In this document: positions 1-5,074 of the stretch, piece after piece | Position numbering within the stretch: the first letter of the stretch is position 1 | Layout of the letters: each line of letters opens with the position of its first letter | NCBI GenBank assembly: GCA_017460245.1 | Contig: JAFUBK010000067.1 | Coordinates: forward strand, 1 to 5,944 | From: Bacilli bacterium | GTDB lineage: Bacteria > Bacillota_I > Bacilli_A > RF39 > UBA660 | Length of the DNA: 5,944 nucleotides | Reading direction: 5' to 3' | Notes under the pieces: generated by a model | Databases searched by the model: none | Told to the model about the DNA's origin: nothing | The model's input: the letters and a program-made list of their open reading frames with translations, nothing else | Program-made: the position numbers and the translations under genes

Positions 1-1031
1 AAAAGAAAAGAAAAGTGTTTTTTGGTTTTATTTTGATTCTTTTGATTGCGGGTGGTGTTCTTTATTATTTATGGAATAATCAACCTGAAGTTAAAGAGGT
101 AATAAAAAAGAAAGTTGTTAAAAAATTACAGATTGTTGACGAAAATTCTAAATCTAGGCCAATTGCTGTAATGATTAATAATAATCACCAGGCGTGGCCT
201 CATGCTGGCCTTCAAGATGCTTATATTACGTATGAAATAATTGCTGAAGGCGGCATTACGAGAATGATGGCAATTTTTAAAGATCAAGACACTTCAAAAA
301 TTGGTTCGGTTAGGAGTGCAAGACCATATTATTTAGATTATGCGATGGAAAATGATGCAATATATGTTCATTTTGGTTATAGTGATGACGCAAAAAGGGA
401 TATTGCTTCTTTGGAAATTGACAACATAAATGGACTTATTGATTCTAGTGTGTTTTGGCGAGATACTAGTTTGAATAAAGCTACAGAACATACAGCGTTT
501 ACTAGTATGGAGAAAATTAAAGGCTTTGCTAAAGAGAAGGGTTATGATCGTGATACAAATAAAGATTTGTTATTAAACTATAGTGTGGATGAAATTAGTT
601 TGGAAGATCATGAGGGCGCTATGAAAGCTGATAACATTTATATTAAATATTCTTATTATACAGATACTTCGTATGAATATGATAGTGAAAACAAAGTATA
701 TCTTAGAAGTATGTCGTCTACTGCATATACTGATGCGATTACTGGTAAGCACTATACTGCTAAAAATATAATTATAACTCCAATTAAAAATTATTCTTAT
801 GATTCTTATGGAAGGCAAAAACTTGAAAATATTGGGTCTGGCGAAGGATATTTTATTACTGATGGATATGCCGCCCCAATAACCTGGGAAAAATCTAGTC
901 GTTCTAGTCAAACTGTGTATAAATTTAAAGATTCTGGAGAAGAAATAACAGTTAATGATGGTAATACTTTTATTCAAATTCAGCCTATGGGAGAGACTCT
1001 TACGATTGAAGGAAATGAACCTACTGAGTAA
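1..1031 (+). CDS. DUF3048 (YerB-like) membrane-anchored protein, 5' end outside window
   Basis: This is a DUF3048 family protein, related to Bacillus YerB; its biochemical role is not established. It is predicted to be extracytoplasmic and tethered by an N-terminal membrane helix. Numbering from the GTG at 15, residues 2-20 are hydrophobic, residues 48-56 read RPIAVMINN, residues 74-83 EIIAEGGITR and residues 96-110 IGSVRSARPYYLDYA, all hallmarks of the N-terminal DUF3048 domain. The C-terminal domain shows GSGEGYF (274-280), ITW (289-291) and FIQIQPMGE (319-327). No lipobox cysteine is present, so it is not a lipoprotein as YerB is. The GTG at 15 has no Shine-Dalgarno sequence. The frame stays open to the left edge and encodes Lys-Lys-Arg-Lys just before the hydrophobic helix, a typical positive-inside start, so the true start is probably a few codons outside the window. 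The stop is TAA at 1029-1031. Family call is very secure; start unknown. Confidence 0.93.
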   Translation, partial: KKRKVFFGFILILLIAGGVLYYLWNNQPEVKEVIKKKVVKKLQIVDENSKSRPIAVMINNNHQAWPHAGLQDAYITYEIIAEGGITRMMAIFKDQDTSKIGSVRSARPYYLDYAMENDAIYVHFGYSDDAKRDIASLEIDNINGLIDSSVFWRDTSLNKATEHTAFTSMEKIKGFAKEKGYDRDTNKDLLLNYSVDEISLEDHEGAMKADNIYIKYSYYTDTSYEYDSENKVYLRSMSSTAYTDAITGKHYTAKNIIITPIKNYSYDSYGRQKLENIGSGEGYFITDGYAAPITWEKSSRSSQTVYKFKDSGEEITVNDGNTFIQIQPMGETLTIEGNEPTE

Positions 1032-1032
1032 T

Positions 1033-1061
1033 TTGCCTTTTATATGCGAATATGATATAAT
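1033..1061 (+). promoter_or_regulatory. Promoter of the HD-ndk operon (extended -10)
   Basis: A -35 box TTGCCT (1033-1038, 4 of 6 to consensus) is followed after a 17-base spacer by a perfect TATAAT (1056-1061) preceded by TG one base upstream (1053-1054), giving an extended -10. Transcription would start near 1068, about 24 bases before the ATG of the HD gene. It begins 2 bases after the DUF3048 stop, so the HD-ndk operon is likely transcribed on its own as well as by read-through; I see no terminator in between. Confidence 0.8.
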
Positions 1062-1091
1062 GACAAAGTACCCAGAGGTGAGATATTATTT

Positions 1092-1595
1092 ATGAATTTT
1101 GAAATGCAGGATTCTAATTATGCAAAAATTGTTGAAAATATAATGAAAAACGAAGAATTTAATAAACTTAAACTTATTGAACATCACGGAATTAGCCGTT
1201 TTGATCATTCGGTTAGGGTTTCTTATTATTCATATAAGATTGCAAAAATGATGCATTTGGATTATGAGCAAACTGCGAGAGGTGGACTTTTACATGATTT
1301 CTTTTTGAGCCACGATAATAGAAGTGTGAAAGAGAAATTTGTTTCAACTTTTATTCATCCAGCTAAAGCTTTGGAAACAGCTCGAAAAAATTTTACTTTA
1401 ACACGTAAAGAAGAAGATATGATAAGAAGTCACATGTTTCCAATTAATATTTCGGTTCCTAAATATTTGGAATCTTGGATTGTAAGTGGCGTTGATAAGG
1501 TTGTTGCAGTAAAAGAATTTTCTTTGAAATTTAGATTTAAATTTAGGTATGCTTATAATATTGTATTATTGTTTATAATTGGATTTATTAAATAG
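1092..1595 (+). CDS. HD-domain metal-dependent phosphohydrolase
   Basis: This 167-residue HD superfamily protein probably hydrolyses a phosphate monoester or nucleotide in a metal-dependent way; the substrate is unknown. The metal-binding signature is visible: His39 (in RFDHSVRVS), His68-Asp69 (LLHDFF), His89 (HP), His114 (SHMFP) and Asp135 (VDKVVA). This extended H..HD..H..H..D set suits a binuclear rather than mononuclear site. Residues 151-167 are hydrophobic and may bind the membrane. The ATG at 1092 has AGAGGTG at 1074-1080 upstream, a rather wide spacing; Met5 at 1104 is an alternative but is further away. The stop TAG (1593-1595) overlaps the AGGAGGT of ndk, so the two genes are one operon and probably translationally coupled. 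Similar HD proteins are common hypothetical proteins in Bacillota. I would not assign it to YfbR, YqeK or a signalling family from sequence alone. Confidence 0.88.
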   Translation: MNFEMQDSNYAKIVENIMKNEEFNKLKLIEHHGISRFDHSVRVSYYSYKIAKMMHLDYEQTARGGLLHDFFLSHDNRSVKEKFVSTFIHPAKALETARKNFTLTRKEEDMIRSHMFPINISVPKYLESWIVSGVDKVVAVKEFSLKFRFKFRYAYNIVLLFIIGFIK

Positions 1596-1604
1596 GAGGT
1601 TAAT

Positions 1605-2003
1605 ATGGAAAGAACTTATATTATGACTAAACCTGATGCTTATGATAGAGGTTTAATTGGTCAAATTATTACAAGAATTGAAAACAAAGGTTTTAAAATT
1701 GTGGATATGAAAATGATGAATTTAGATGAAGATATTTTAAAAGAACATTATGCACATTTAGCTGATAAACCTTTTTTTCCAGAAATTGTAGAGTATATGA
1801 TGTCAGCACCTGTTATTGGTATGGTTGTTGAGGGTAGTGGAGTAGTTGATTCTATGAGAAAAATTATGGGACCTACTGACGGATTAGAAGCTAATCCTGG
1901 AACTATAAGAGGTGATTTTGCAAATAATAAATCACAAAATTTAATTCACGGTTCTGACTCAATTGAAAATGCTGAAATTGAAATTAAAAGATTTTTTGGA
2001 TAA
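1605..2003 (+). CDS. ndk: Nucleoside diphosphate kinase
   Basis: This enzyme transfers the gamma-phosphate of an NTP (usually ATP) to NDPs through a phosphohistidine, balancing the (d)NTP pools in the cytoplasm. At 132 residues it is slightly shorter than the usual 140-150. It starts MERTYIMTKPDA, with Lys9 in the conserved KPDA. Arg85 (MRKIMG), Arg102 (PGTIRGDFA) and Asn112 are the nucleotide/phosphate contacts, and His115 in NLIHGSDS is the phosphorylated catalytic histidine. A strong AGGAGGT at 1594-1600 sits 4 bases before the ATG and overlaps the stop codon of the HD gene, making the start certain. It is the second gene of the HD-ndk operon and is followed immediately by an intrinsic terminator. 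Nothing is missing from the active site. Confidence 0.98.
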   Translation: MERTYIMTKPDAYDRGLIGQIITRIENKGFKIVDMKMMNLDEDILKEHYAHLADKPFFPEIVEYMMSAPVIGMVVEGSGVVDSMRKIMGPTDGLEANPGTIRGDFANNKSQNLIHGSDSIENAEIEIKRFFG

Positions 2004-2025
2004 GACAGTTGGTCTTATCTTTTTT
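1999..2025 (+). terminator. Intrinsic terminator of the HD-ndk operon, overlapping the ndk stop
   Basis: A perfect 8-bp stem, GATAAGAC (1999-2006) with GTCTTATC (2012-2019), has a 5-base loop AGTTG and runs directly into six Ts (2020-2025). The left arm contains the ndk stop codon, so the hairpin lies partly within the coding region. Confidence 0.88.
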
Positions 2026-2027
2026 AT

Positions 2028-2056
2028 TTGTTAAATGCTAGGTAATGTGTTATAAT
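2028..2056 (+). promoter_or_regulatory. Promoter of tRNA-Arg (extended -10)
   Basis: TTGTTA (2028-2033), a 17-base spacer and a perfect TATAAT (2051-2056) with an upstream TG (2048-2049) form a strong extended -10 promoter just behind the ndk terminator. The expected start near 2063 lies within about 2 bases of the mature tRNA 5' end at 2065. I see no terminator between the tRNA and ackA, so the promoter may also serve ackA. Confidence 0.8.
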
Positions 2057-2064
2057 TAAAATGT

Positions 2065-2141
2065 GTCCTAGTAGCTCAGCTGGATAGAGCACGGCCCTCC
2101 TAAGGCCGGTGTCGGAGGTTCGAATCCTCTCTGGGACGCCA
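2065..2141 (+). tRNA. tRNA-Arg(CCU), decodes AGG
   Basis: A complete cloverleaf of 77 bases including an encoded CCA (2139-2141). The acceptor arms GTCCTAG (2065-2071) and CTGGGAC (2131-2137) pair with a single T-G wobble; the discriminator is G2138. The D-arm carries AGCTCAGCTGGATAGAGC. The anticodon stem CGGCC/GGCCG (2092-2096 and 2104-2108) closes the loop CTCCTAA, giving anticodon CCT at 2099-2101. The T-arm has GGTTCGAATCC. Anticodon CCU reads AGG arginine codons. Confidence 0.97.
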
Positions 2142-2185
2142 TTTAGTTTTTAATATTTTTTTATTTAATTATAGAGAGGTGGAAG

Positions 2186-3388
2186 ATGAGCGAAAAATAT
2201 TTAGTTATTAATGCAGGTAGTTCTTCTTTGAAATTTTCGTTATACGATATGCCTATACAAAAAGAAATTGTAAGTGGATATGTGGAGAAAATTGGTCAGG
2301 ATGATAGTTTTTATACTTTGAAATTTGGCGATGAAAAGATTAAAAAAGAAGTTTATATTTCTGATCATGGTATAGCTATTAAGTGTATGCTTGATGAACT
2401 TTTAAAAAATAAATTTATCGATAAAATTTAAGATATTAAAGGTATTGGTCACAGAGTTCTTCATGGAGGAGAGATTTATTCTGATTCGATTTTAATTGAT
2501 GATGAAGTGTTGGAAAACATTAAAAGCTTAATTCCTTTGGGGCCTTTGCATCAACCAGCTAATATTAAGGGTATTGAAAGTATGATGAAAATTCTGCCTG
2601 ATGCTCCGCAAGTTGCGGTATTTGATACGGCTTTTCATCAAACTATGCCTAAATATAATTTTTTATATCCTGTTCCTTTGGAATGGTATGAAAAATACAG
2701 AGTAAGAAAATATGGCTTTCATGGGACTAGCTATAAATACATTACGGAAGTTATGAAGGAAAAACTTAATAAGGAAGATGTTAATTTAATTATTTGTCAT
2801 ATAGGTAGTGGTGCTTCTATATCTTGTATTAAGGGTGGCGTGTGTTATGATACAACAATGGGATTTACACCAGTTAGTGGTCTTATGATGGGAACTCGTT
2901 GTGGTTCTCTTGATCCTTCTATTTTGGAATATGTTTGTAAACAATCTGGAATGAGTATTTCTGAGGTAACTAAAGCTTTAAATATGGAAAGTGGTTTGCT
3001 TGGGATTTCTGGTTTTTCTGATTGTCGTGATGTTGAAAAACAAGCGGCTTTAGGTAATGAAGATGCTAAGTTGGCATTAACTATGGAATATAATAGAATT
3101 GCTAAATATATTGCGCAATATTATTTGGAATTAAAAGGAAATGTTGATATGATTGTGTTTACAGCTGGCGTTGGTGAAAACGGTACTGATGTTAGATATG
3201 AGGTACTTAAGCGTTTAGCTCCTTTAGGTGTTGTTATTAATGAAAAAACAAATGATTCAATTGCTTCTTATAAAAACATTCAAAAAGGAACTATTACTTC
3301 TGCTGATTCAAAAATTAAGGTGTATGTTATGCCGACTGATGAAGAAATTATGATTTTAAAAGATACTTTTAAAATTGTTCATGGATAA
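2186..3388 (+). pseudogene. ackA: Acetate kinase with in-frame stop at codon 82
   Basis: Acetate kinase interconverts acetyl phosphate + ADP and acetate + ATP, the substrate-level phosphorylation step of acetate fermentation. The reading frame spans 401 codons including the final TAA, the normal family length, but codon 82 (2429-2431) is TAA. The sequence continues in the same frame on both sides (FIDKI, stop, DIKGIGHRVLHGGE) with family similarity uninterrupted, so this is a nonsense change, not a frameshift. All expected catalytic positions are present: Asn9 (VINAGSSSLKF), Arg90 (GHRVLHGGE), His122 (PLHQPAN), Asp147 (VFDTAFH), His179 (GFHGTSY), Arg238 (GTRCGSLDP) and Glu386 (PTDEEIM). GAGGTGG (2176-2182) precedes the ATG. 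A restart after the stop would lose Asn9 and Arg90 and could not be active. TAA ends ndk and the DUF3048 gene normally, so reassignment is unlikely. It is either a very recent pseudogene or a sequence error. Confidence 0.93.
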
Positions 3389-3416
3389 AAAAAGACAAGC
3401 TTTGGCTTGCTTTTTT
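3387..3416. terminator. Bidirectional intrinsic terminator between ackA and the amidoligase gene
   Basis: CAAGC (3396-3400) pairs with GCTTG (3405-3409) around a TTTG loop. It is flanked by an A-run (3387-3393) and a T-run (3411-3416), which extend the stem and give a U-tract in either direction. It lies just after the ackA stop on the + strand and 12 bases beyond the amidoligase stop on the - strand, so it probably ends both convergent transcripts. Confidence 0.85.
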
Positions 3417-3427
3417 ATTATATATAT

Positions 3428-4462
3428 CTATCTAGTAAATGTTTTGGCTTTAGTCATTGTAGTTGTACTGGTTTCAAAAGATTTTAAATATTGTCTTAAA
3501 AAGTATATTTTATCAAGATTGTTTTCAAATATCATATCGCAAAATTCTAAAGCTTGATTTAAATATATTTTGTTATATTCATCTATTAAATTGTCGTTTT
3601 TATCATATGAATCTAACAAGGAATATTCATTAGATTTTTCTTTTTTTGAAATAATAGTATCATTATATGACGAATTGTTAGCATAAAGAAACATTTTTAT
3701 TAATAAATTTACATTGTTTTGCCAAACAATTGGATTTAAAGAACCATTTGGATTTCTAAATTCAATAGTATTTTTTGGTTCGGCATTTGAAAGGTGGAAA
3801 TTGTAAAAATTAATGGCGCTATTACGATTATAATAAAGTTCTTTAATCATTATTTCAAATATTGAATTTGACGTTTTACATAAATCTTCATAATCATCCC
3901 ACAGTAATTTAAAAATAGGTTTTGCATACATAAAAATATTGGGTCTAGGTGTTAAATATTCGCCATATAAAAAACGATAAATTATATTTTCATATGCTGA
4001 CCATAGTTTTATAAACTTTATTAAAACTTCGGGTTTTAAATTTACGATTTGTGAGCCAATATGAATATGACCACCACAATGTGGACCAATTGTTGCATAG
4101 TTTTTAAGTGTGGTACATATTTTTTTCAAATCGTTCCAATTTTTTTCATCATCTACTAATATAGGTGATGTTATTTCTGCACCACATGTTAGACTATTGT
4201 CGTGTTTAACAGTCCAATCTTCTTTAATGCCTATTTTTTGTATGGCTTCTTTTATTAAATTTTCGTTAGTATGTTCTAGTTCTAGTTCTAAACCAAAAGT
4301 TATATAATCGTCAATTTGAAGATTTTGACGTACTTCTAAATAATAATTATTTATATAATGTAATAATTCATTTAAGTCTTTTTTATTCATTAAAGAAATT
4401 TGATTGTTGTCTTCTGGATTTAAATAATTAAATAACTCTTGTTTTGTATCATTGTATTTCAT
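3428..4462 (-). CDS. Amidoligase family protein (glutamine synthetase-like fold)
   Basis: This 344-residue protein resembles the amidoligase family (Amidoligase_2 type), related to glutamate-cysteine ligase and glutamine synthetase. These are expected to use ATP to join a carboxylate to an amine; the substrates are unknown. Motifs visible: FGLELELE (56-63; Glu59/61/63 as probable metal ligands), Asp88 and Glu96 in HDNSLTCGAEITSP, His128/His132/His134 in PHCGGHIHIG, and Glu234/Arg236 in TIEFRNPNGSLNP. These match the order of metal and nucleotide-binding elements of the fold. A GTG three codons upstream (4471-4469) is open in frame but lies inside the Shine-Dalgarno AGGTGG (4473-4468), so I chose the ATG at 4462-4460 with a 5-base spacer. 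It has no signal peptide and is probably cytoplasmic. It stands alone, converging on ackA and diverging from an amidase fragment. The gamma-glutamyl cyclotransferase-like partner often found beside such genes is not in the window. Confidence 0.8.
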   Translation of the reverse strand: MKYNDTKQELFNYLNPEDNNQISLMNKKDLNELLHYINNYYLEVRQNLQIDDYITFGLELELEHTNENLIKEAIQKIGIKEDWTVKHDNSLTCGAEITSPILVDDEKNWNDLKKICTTLKNYATIGPHCGGHIHIGSQIVNLKPEVLIKFIKLWSAYENIIYRFLYGEYLTPRPNIFMYAKPIFKLLWDDYEDLCKTSNSIFEIMIKELYYNRNSAINFYNFHLSNAEPKNTIEFRNPNGSLNPIVWQNNVNLLIKMFLYANNSSYNDTIISKKEKSNEYSLLDSYDKNDNLIDEYNKIYLNQALEFCDMIFENNLDKIYFLRQYLKSFETSTTTMTKAKTFTR

Positions 4463-4467
4463 ATATA

Positions 4468-4473
4468 CCACCT
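4468..4473 (-). promoter_or_regulatory. Ribosome binding site that fixes the amidoligase start
   Basis: On the - strand AGGTGG (4473-4468) precedes ATG at 4462 by 5 bases. The upstream in-frame GTG is part of this site and so cannot be the start codon. Confidence 0.85.
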
Positions 4474-4497
4474 GTTGTATAAAACTTTTTGTTTAAA

Positions 4498-4515
4498 AAA
4501 CTCTAATTTGAGTTT
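4498..4515. repeat. Inverted repeat in the amidoligase leader
   Basis: AAACTC (4498-4503) and GAGTTT (4510-4515) are perfect inverted repeats around a 6-base spacer, between the amidoligase start codon and its candidate promoter. It could be a small leader hairpin or an operator. A separate 12-base perfect palindrome, TTAATATATTAA, lies at 4521-4532 next to it. In AT-rich DNA such palindromes can arise by chance. Confidence 0.45.
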
Positions 4516-4547
4516 GTGGATTAATATATTAACAGTTTTTTTTGTTT

Positions 4548-4575
4548 TTGACAAATTATAAAAAGTTTAAAGAAT
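4548..4575 (+). promoter_or_regulatory. Candidate promoter of the amidase gene
   Basis: A perfect -35 hexamer TTGACA (4548-4553) is followed after 16 bases by AAGAAT (4570-4575, 4 of 6 to the -10 consensus). The leader would be about 80 bases. The -10 is weak, so this is tentative. The 198-base intergenic region (4463-4660) holds no gene that I can see. Confidence 0.38.
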
Positions 4576-4582
4576 AAGTTAA
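4555..4582 (-). promoter_or_regulatory. Candidate promoter of the amidoligase gene
   Basis: Read on the - strand, TTAACT (4582-4577, 4 of 6 to the -35 consensus), a 16-base spacer and a perfect TATAAT (4560-4555). Its -10 lies one base from the TTGACA of the opposing promoter candidate, so the two would compete for polymerase. The leader to the ATG at 4462 would be roughly 85 bases. Confidence 0.42.
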
Positions 4583-4600
4583 TGTGTGAATACTTTAACT
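4577..4600. repeat. Inverted repeat in the divergent promoter region, possible operator
   Basis: AGTTAA (4577-4582) and TTAACT (4595-4600) are perfect inverted repeats 12 bases apart, centre to centre about 18 bases. A wider imperfect pair, AGTTTAAAG (4564-4572) with CTTTAACT (4593-4600), shares the right arm. The left arm coincides with the -35 candidate of the amidoligase promoter, a position suited to a repressor. No regulator is encoded nearby, so this is a weak inference. Confidence 0.3.
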
Positions 4601-4660
4601 AAAAGCATTTTTTATAGCCAAATTATTTAAATTACATATATTAATTTAGGGGGCGATTCT

Positions 4661-4972
4661 ATGAATAATTTAAGAGTTGTTGTTGATGCTGGCCACGGCG
4701 GTGAAGACGCAGGCGCTGTTAATGGTAGTGTTAGAGAAAAAGACCTTACTTTACTGATTGCTAGAGAAATGTATGAGGAATTTCAAAGAAGAGGGATTCC
4801 AGTTACTTTGATTAGAAGCGTTGATGAAACTATCACGCCTACTGAAAGGGTTAATCGTATTTTAGATGCTTATGGTAATAATTCTAATGTTGTGGTGATA
4901 TCTAATCATATAAATGCCGGAGGTGGCGATAACCCTAGTTGTAAATTAACTTTCTTCGAGAAATATATATAG
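4661..4972 (+). pseudogene. N-acetylmuramoyl-L-alanine amidase (Amidase_3), truncated at 3' end
   Basis: Amidases of this zinc family cleave the bond between N-acetylmuramic acid and L-alanine in peptidoglycan. The first 90 residues are a textbook N-terminal half: VVVDAGHGGEDAGAV with zinc ligand His12, REKD with zinc ligand Glu26, and ISNHINAGGGD with zinc ligand His83. The complete domain is about 170-200 residues and carries a catalytic glutamate near its end. Here similarity stops abruptly after Asp90 (4928-4930), and 13 unrelated residues (NPSCKLTFFEKYI) lead to TAG at 4970-4972. No other frame downstream continues the domain, so it is a break by insertion or deletion rather than a frameshift. 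AGGGGG (4648-4653) is a good ribosome binding site, 7 bases before the ATG. There is no signal peptide, as in some single-domain relatives. The product is very probably inactive. Confidence 0.88.
4928..4934. other. Putative rearrangement junction in the amidase gene
   Basis: Amidase homology ends at codon 90 (4928-4930), directly before AACCCTAG. To the right, base and codon use change and an island-type gene pair begins. I see no terminal inverted repeat or target-site duplication within the window, and the opposite edge is not included, so the mechanism is unknown. The exact base is uncertain by several positions. Confidence 0.5.
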
Positions 4973-4987
4973 TAAATTACCAAAATA

Positions 4988-4996
4988 TGATATAAT
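4988..4996 (+). promoter_or_regulatory. Extended -10 promoter of the qatB-like operon
   Basis: TG (4988-4989), one base, and a perfect TATAAT (4991-4996) form an extended -10. No convincing -35 is found at the usual distance (TATAGT at 4968-4973 is poor), which extended -10 promoters can tolerate. The transcript would start near 5003, immediately before the hairpin at 5010, and give a leader of about 72 bases before the ATG at 5075. Confidence 0.65.
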
Positions 4997-5003
4997 CTAA
5001 TTA

Positions 5004-5051
5004 TAAGATAGCAGTATCGTCTTATTTTAAGATGGATACTGCTTATTTTTT
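5004..5051 (+). promoter_or_regulatory. Terminator-like leader hairpin, possible attenuator
   Basis: AGCAGTATC (5010-5018) pairs perfectly with GATACTGCT (5035-5043). Inside it TCTTA (5020-5024) pairs with TAAGA (5028-5032) around a TTT loop, with one G-U pair and one bulged G between the two helices. A T-run (5046-5051) follows, as in an intrinsic terminator. TAAGA at 5004-5008 can instead pair with TCTTA at 5020-5024, an alternative fold that would break the terminator stem. Lying between a promoter and the start codon, this is attenuator-like. It could equally be a simple terminator for upstream transcription. No known riboswitch class is recognised. Confidence 0.6.
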
Positions 5052-5074
5052 GAAGTAAAGGAAGTGTAGTACAA

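Noticed and set aside
15..17. GTG as the true start of the DUF3048 gene
   Set aside because: There is no Shine-Dalgarno sequence before it, and the frame continues upstream as a basic stretch (KKRK) typical of the residues just before a membrane anchor.
573..977. Open frame of 134 codons on the - strand
   Set aside because: It lies fully antisense to the conserved DUF3048 gene, has no plausible ribosome binding site or family resemblance, and its composition is what an AT-rich shadow frame gives.
2429..2431. TAA recoded as a sense codon in this organism
   Set aside because: TAA ends the DUF3048, ndk and qatB-like genes and ackA itself at positions where the families end, so reassignment is not supported.
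2507..3388. ackA second half as an independent gene starting at TTG 2507
   Set aside because: There is no ribosome binding site, and the fragment would lack the nucleotide/substrate residues in the first 107 codons. It is the continuation of the interrupted gene.
3375..3557. Open frame of 60 codons on the + strand
   Set aside because: It overlaps the end of ackA, runs through the terminator and is antisense to the amidoligase gene; the hydrophobic look is from AT-rich complement.
4110..4307. Open frame of 65 codons on the + strand
   Set aside because: It is antisense to the most conserved part of the amidoligase gene and has no start signals.
4931..4972. Simple frameshift as cause of the amidase truncation
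   Set aside because: None of the three forward frames after 4930 continues the amidase domain; each reaches a stop quickly without family residues.
5004..5051. Known riboswitch or T-box in the leader of the qatB-like gene
   Set aside because: The leader is too short and lacks T-box or recognised riboswitch consensus elements, including a preQ1 motif, which I looked for because of the possible QueC link.
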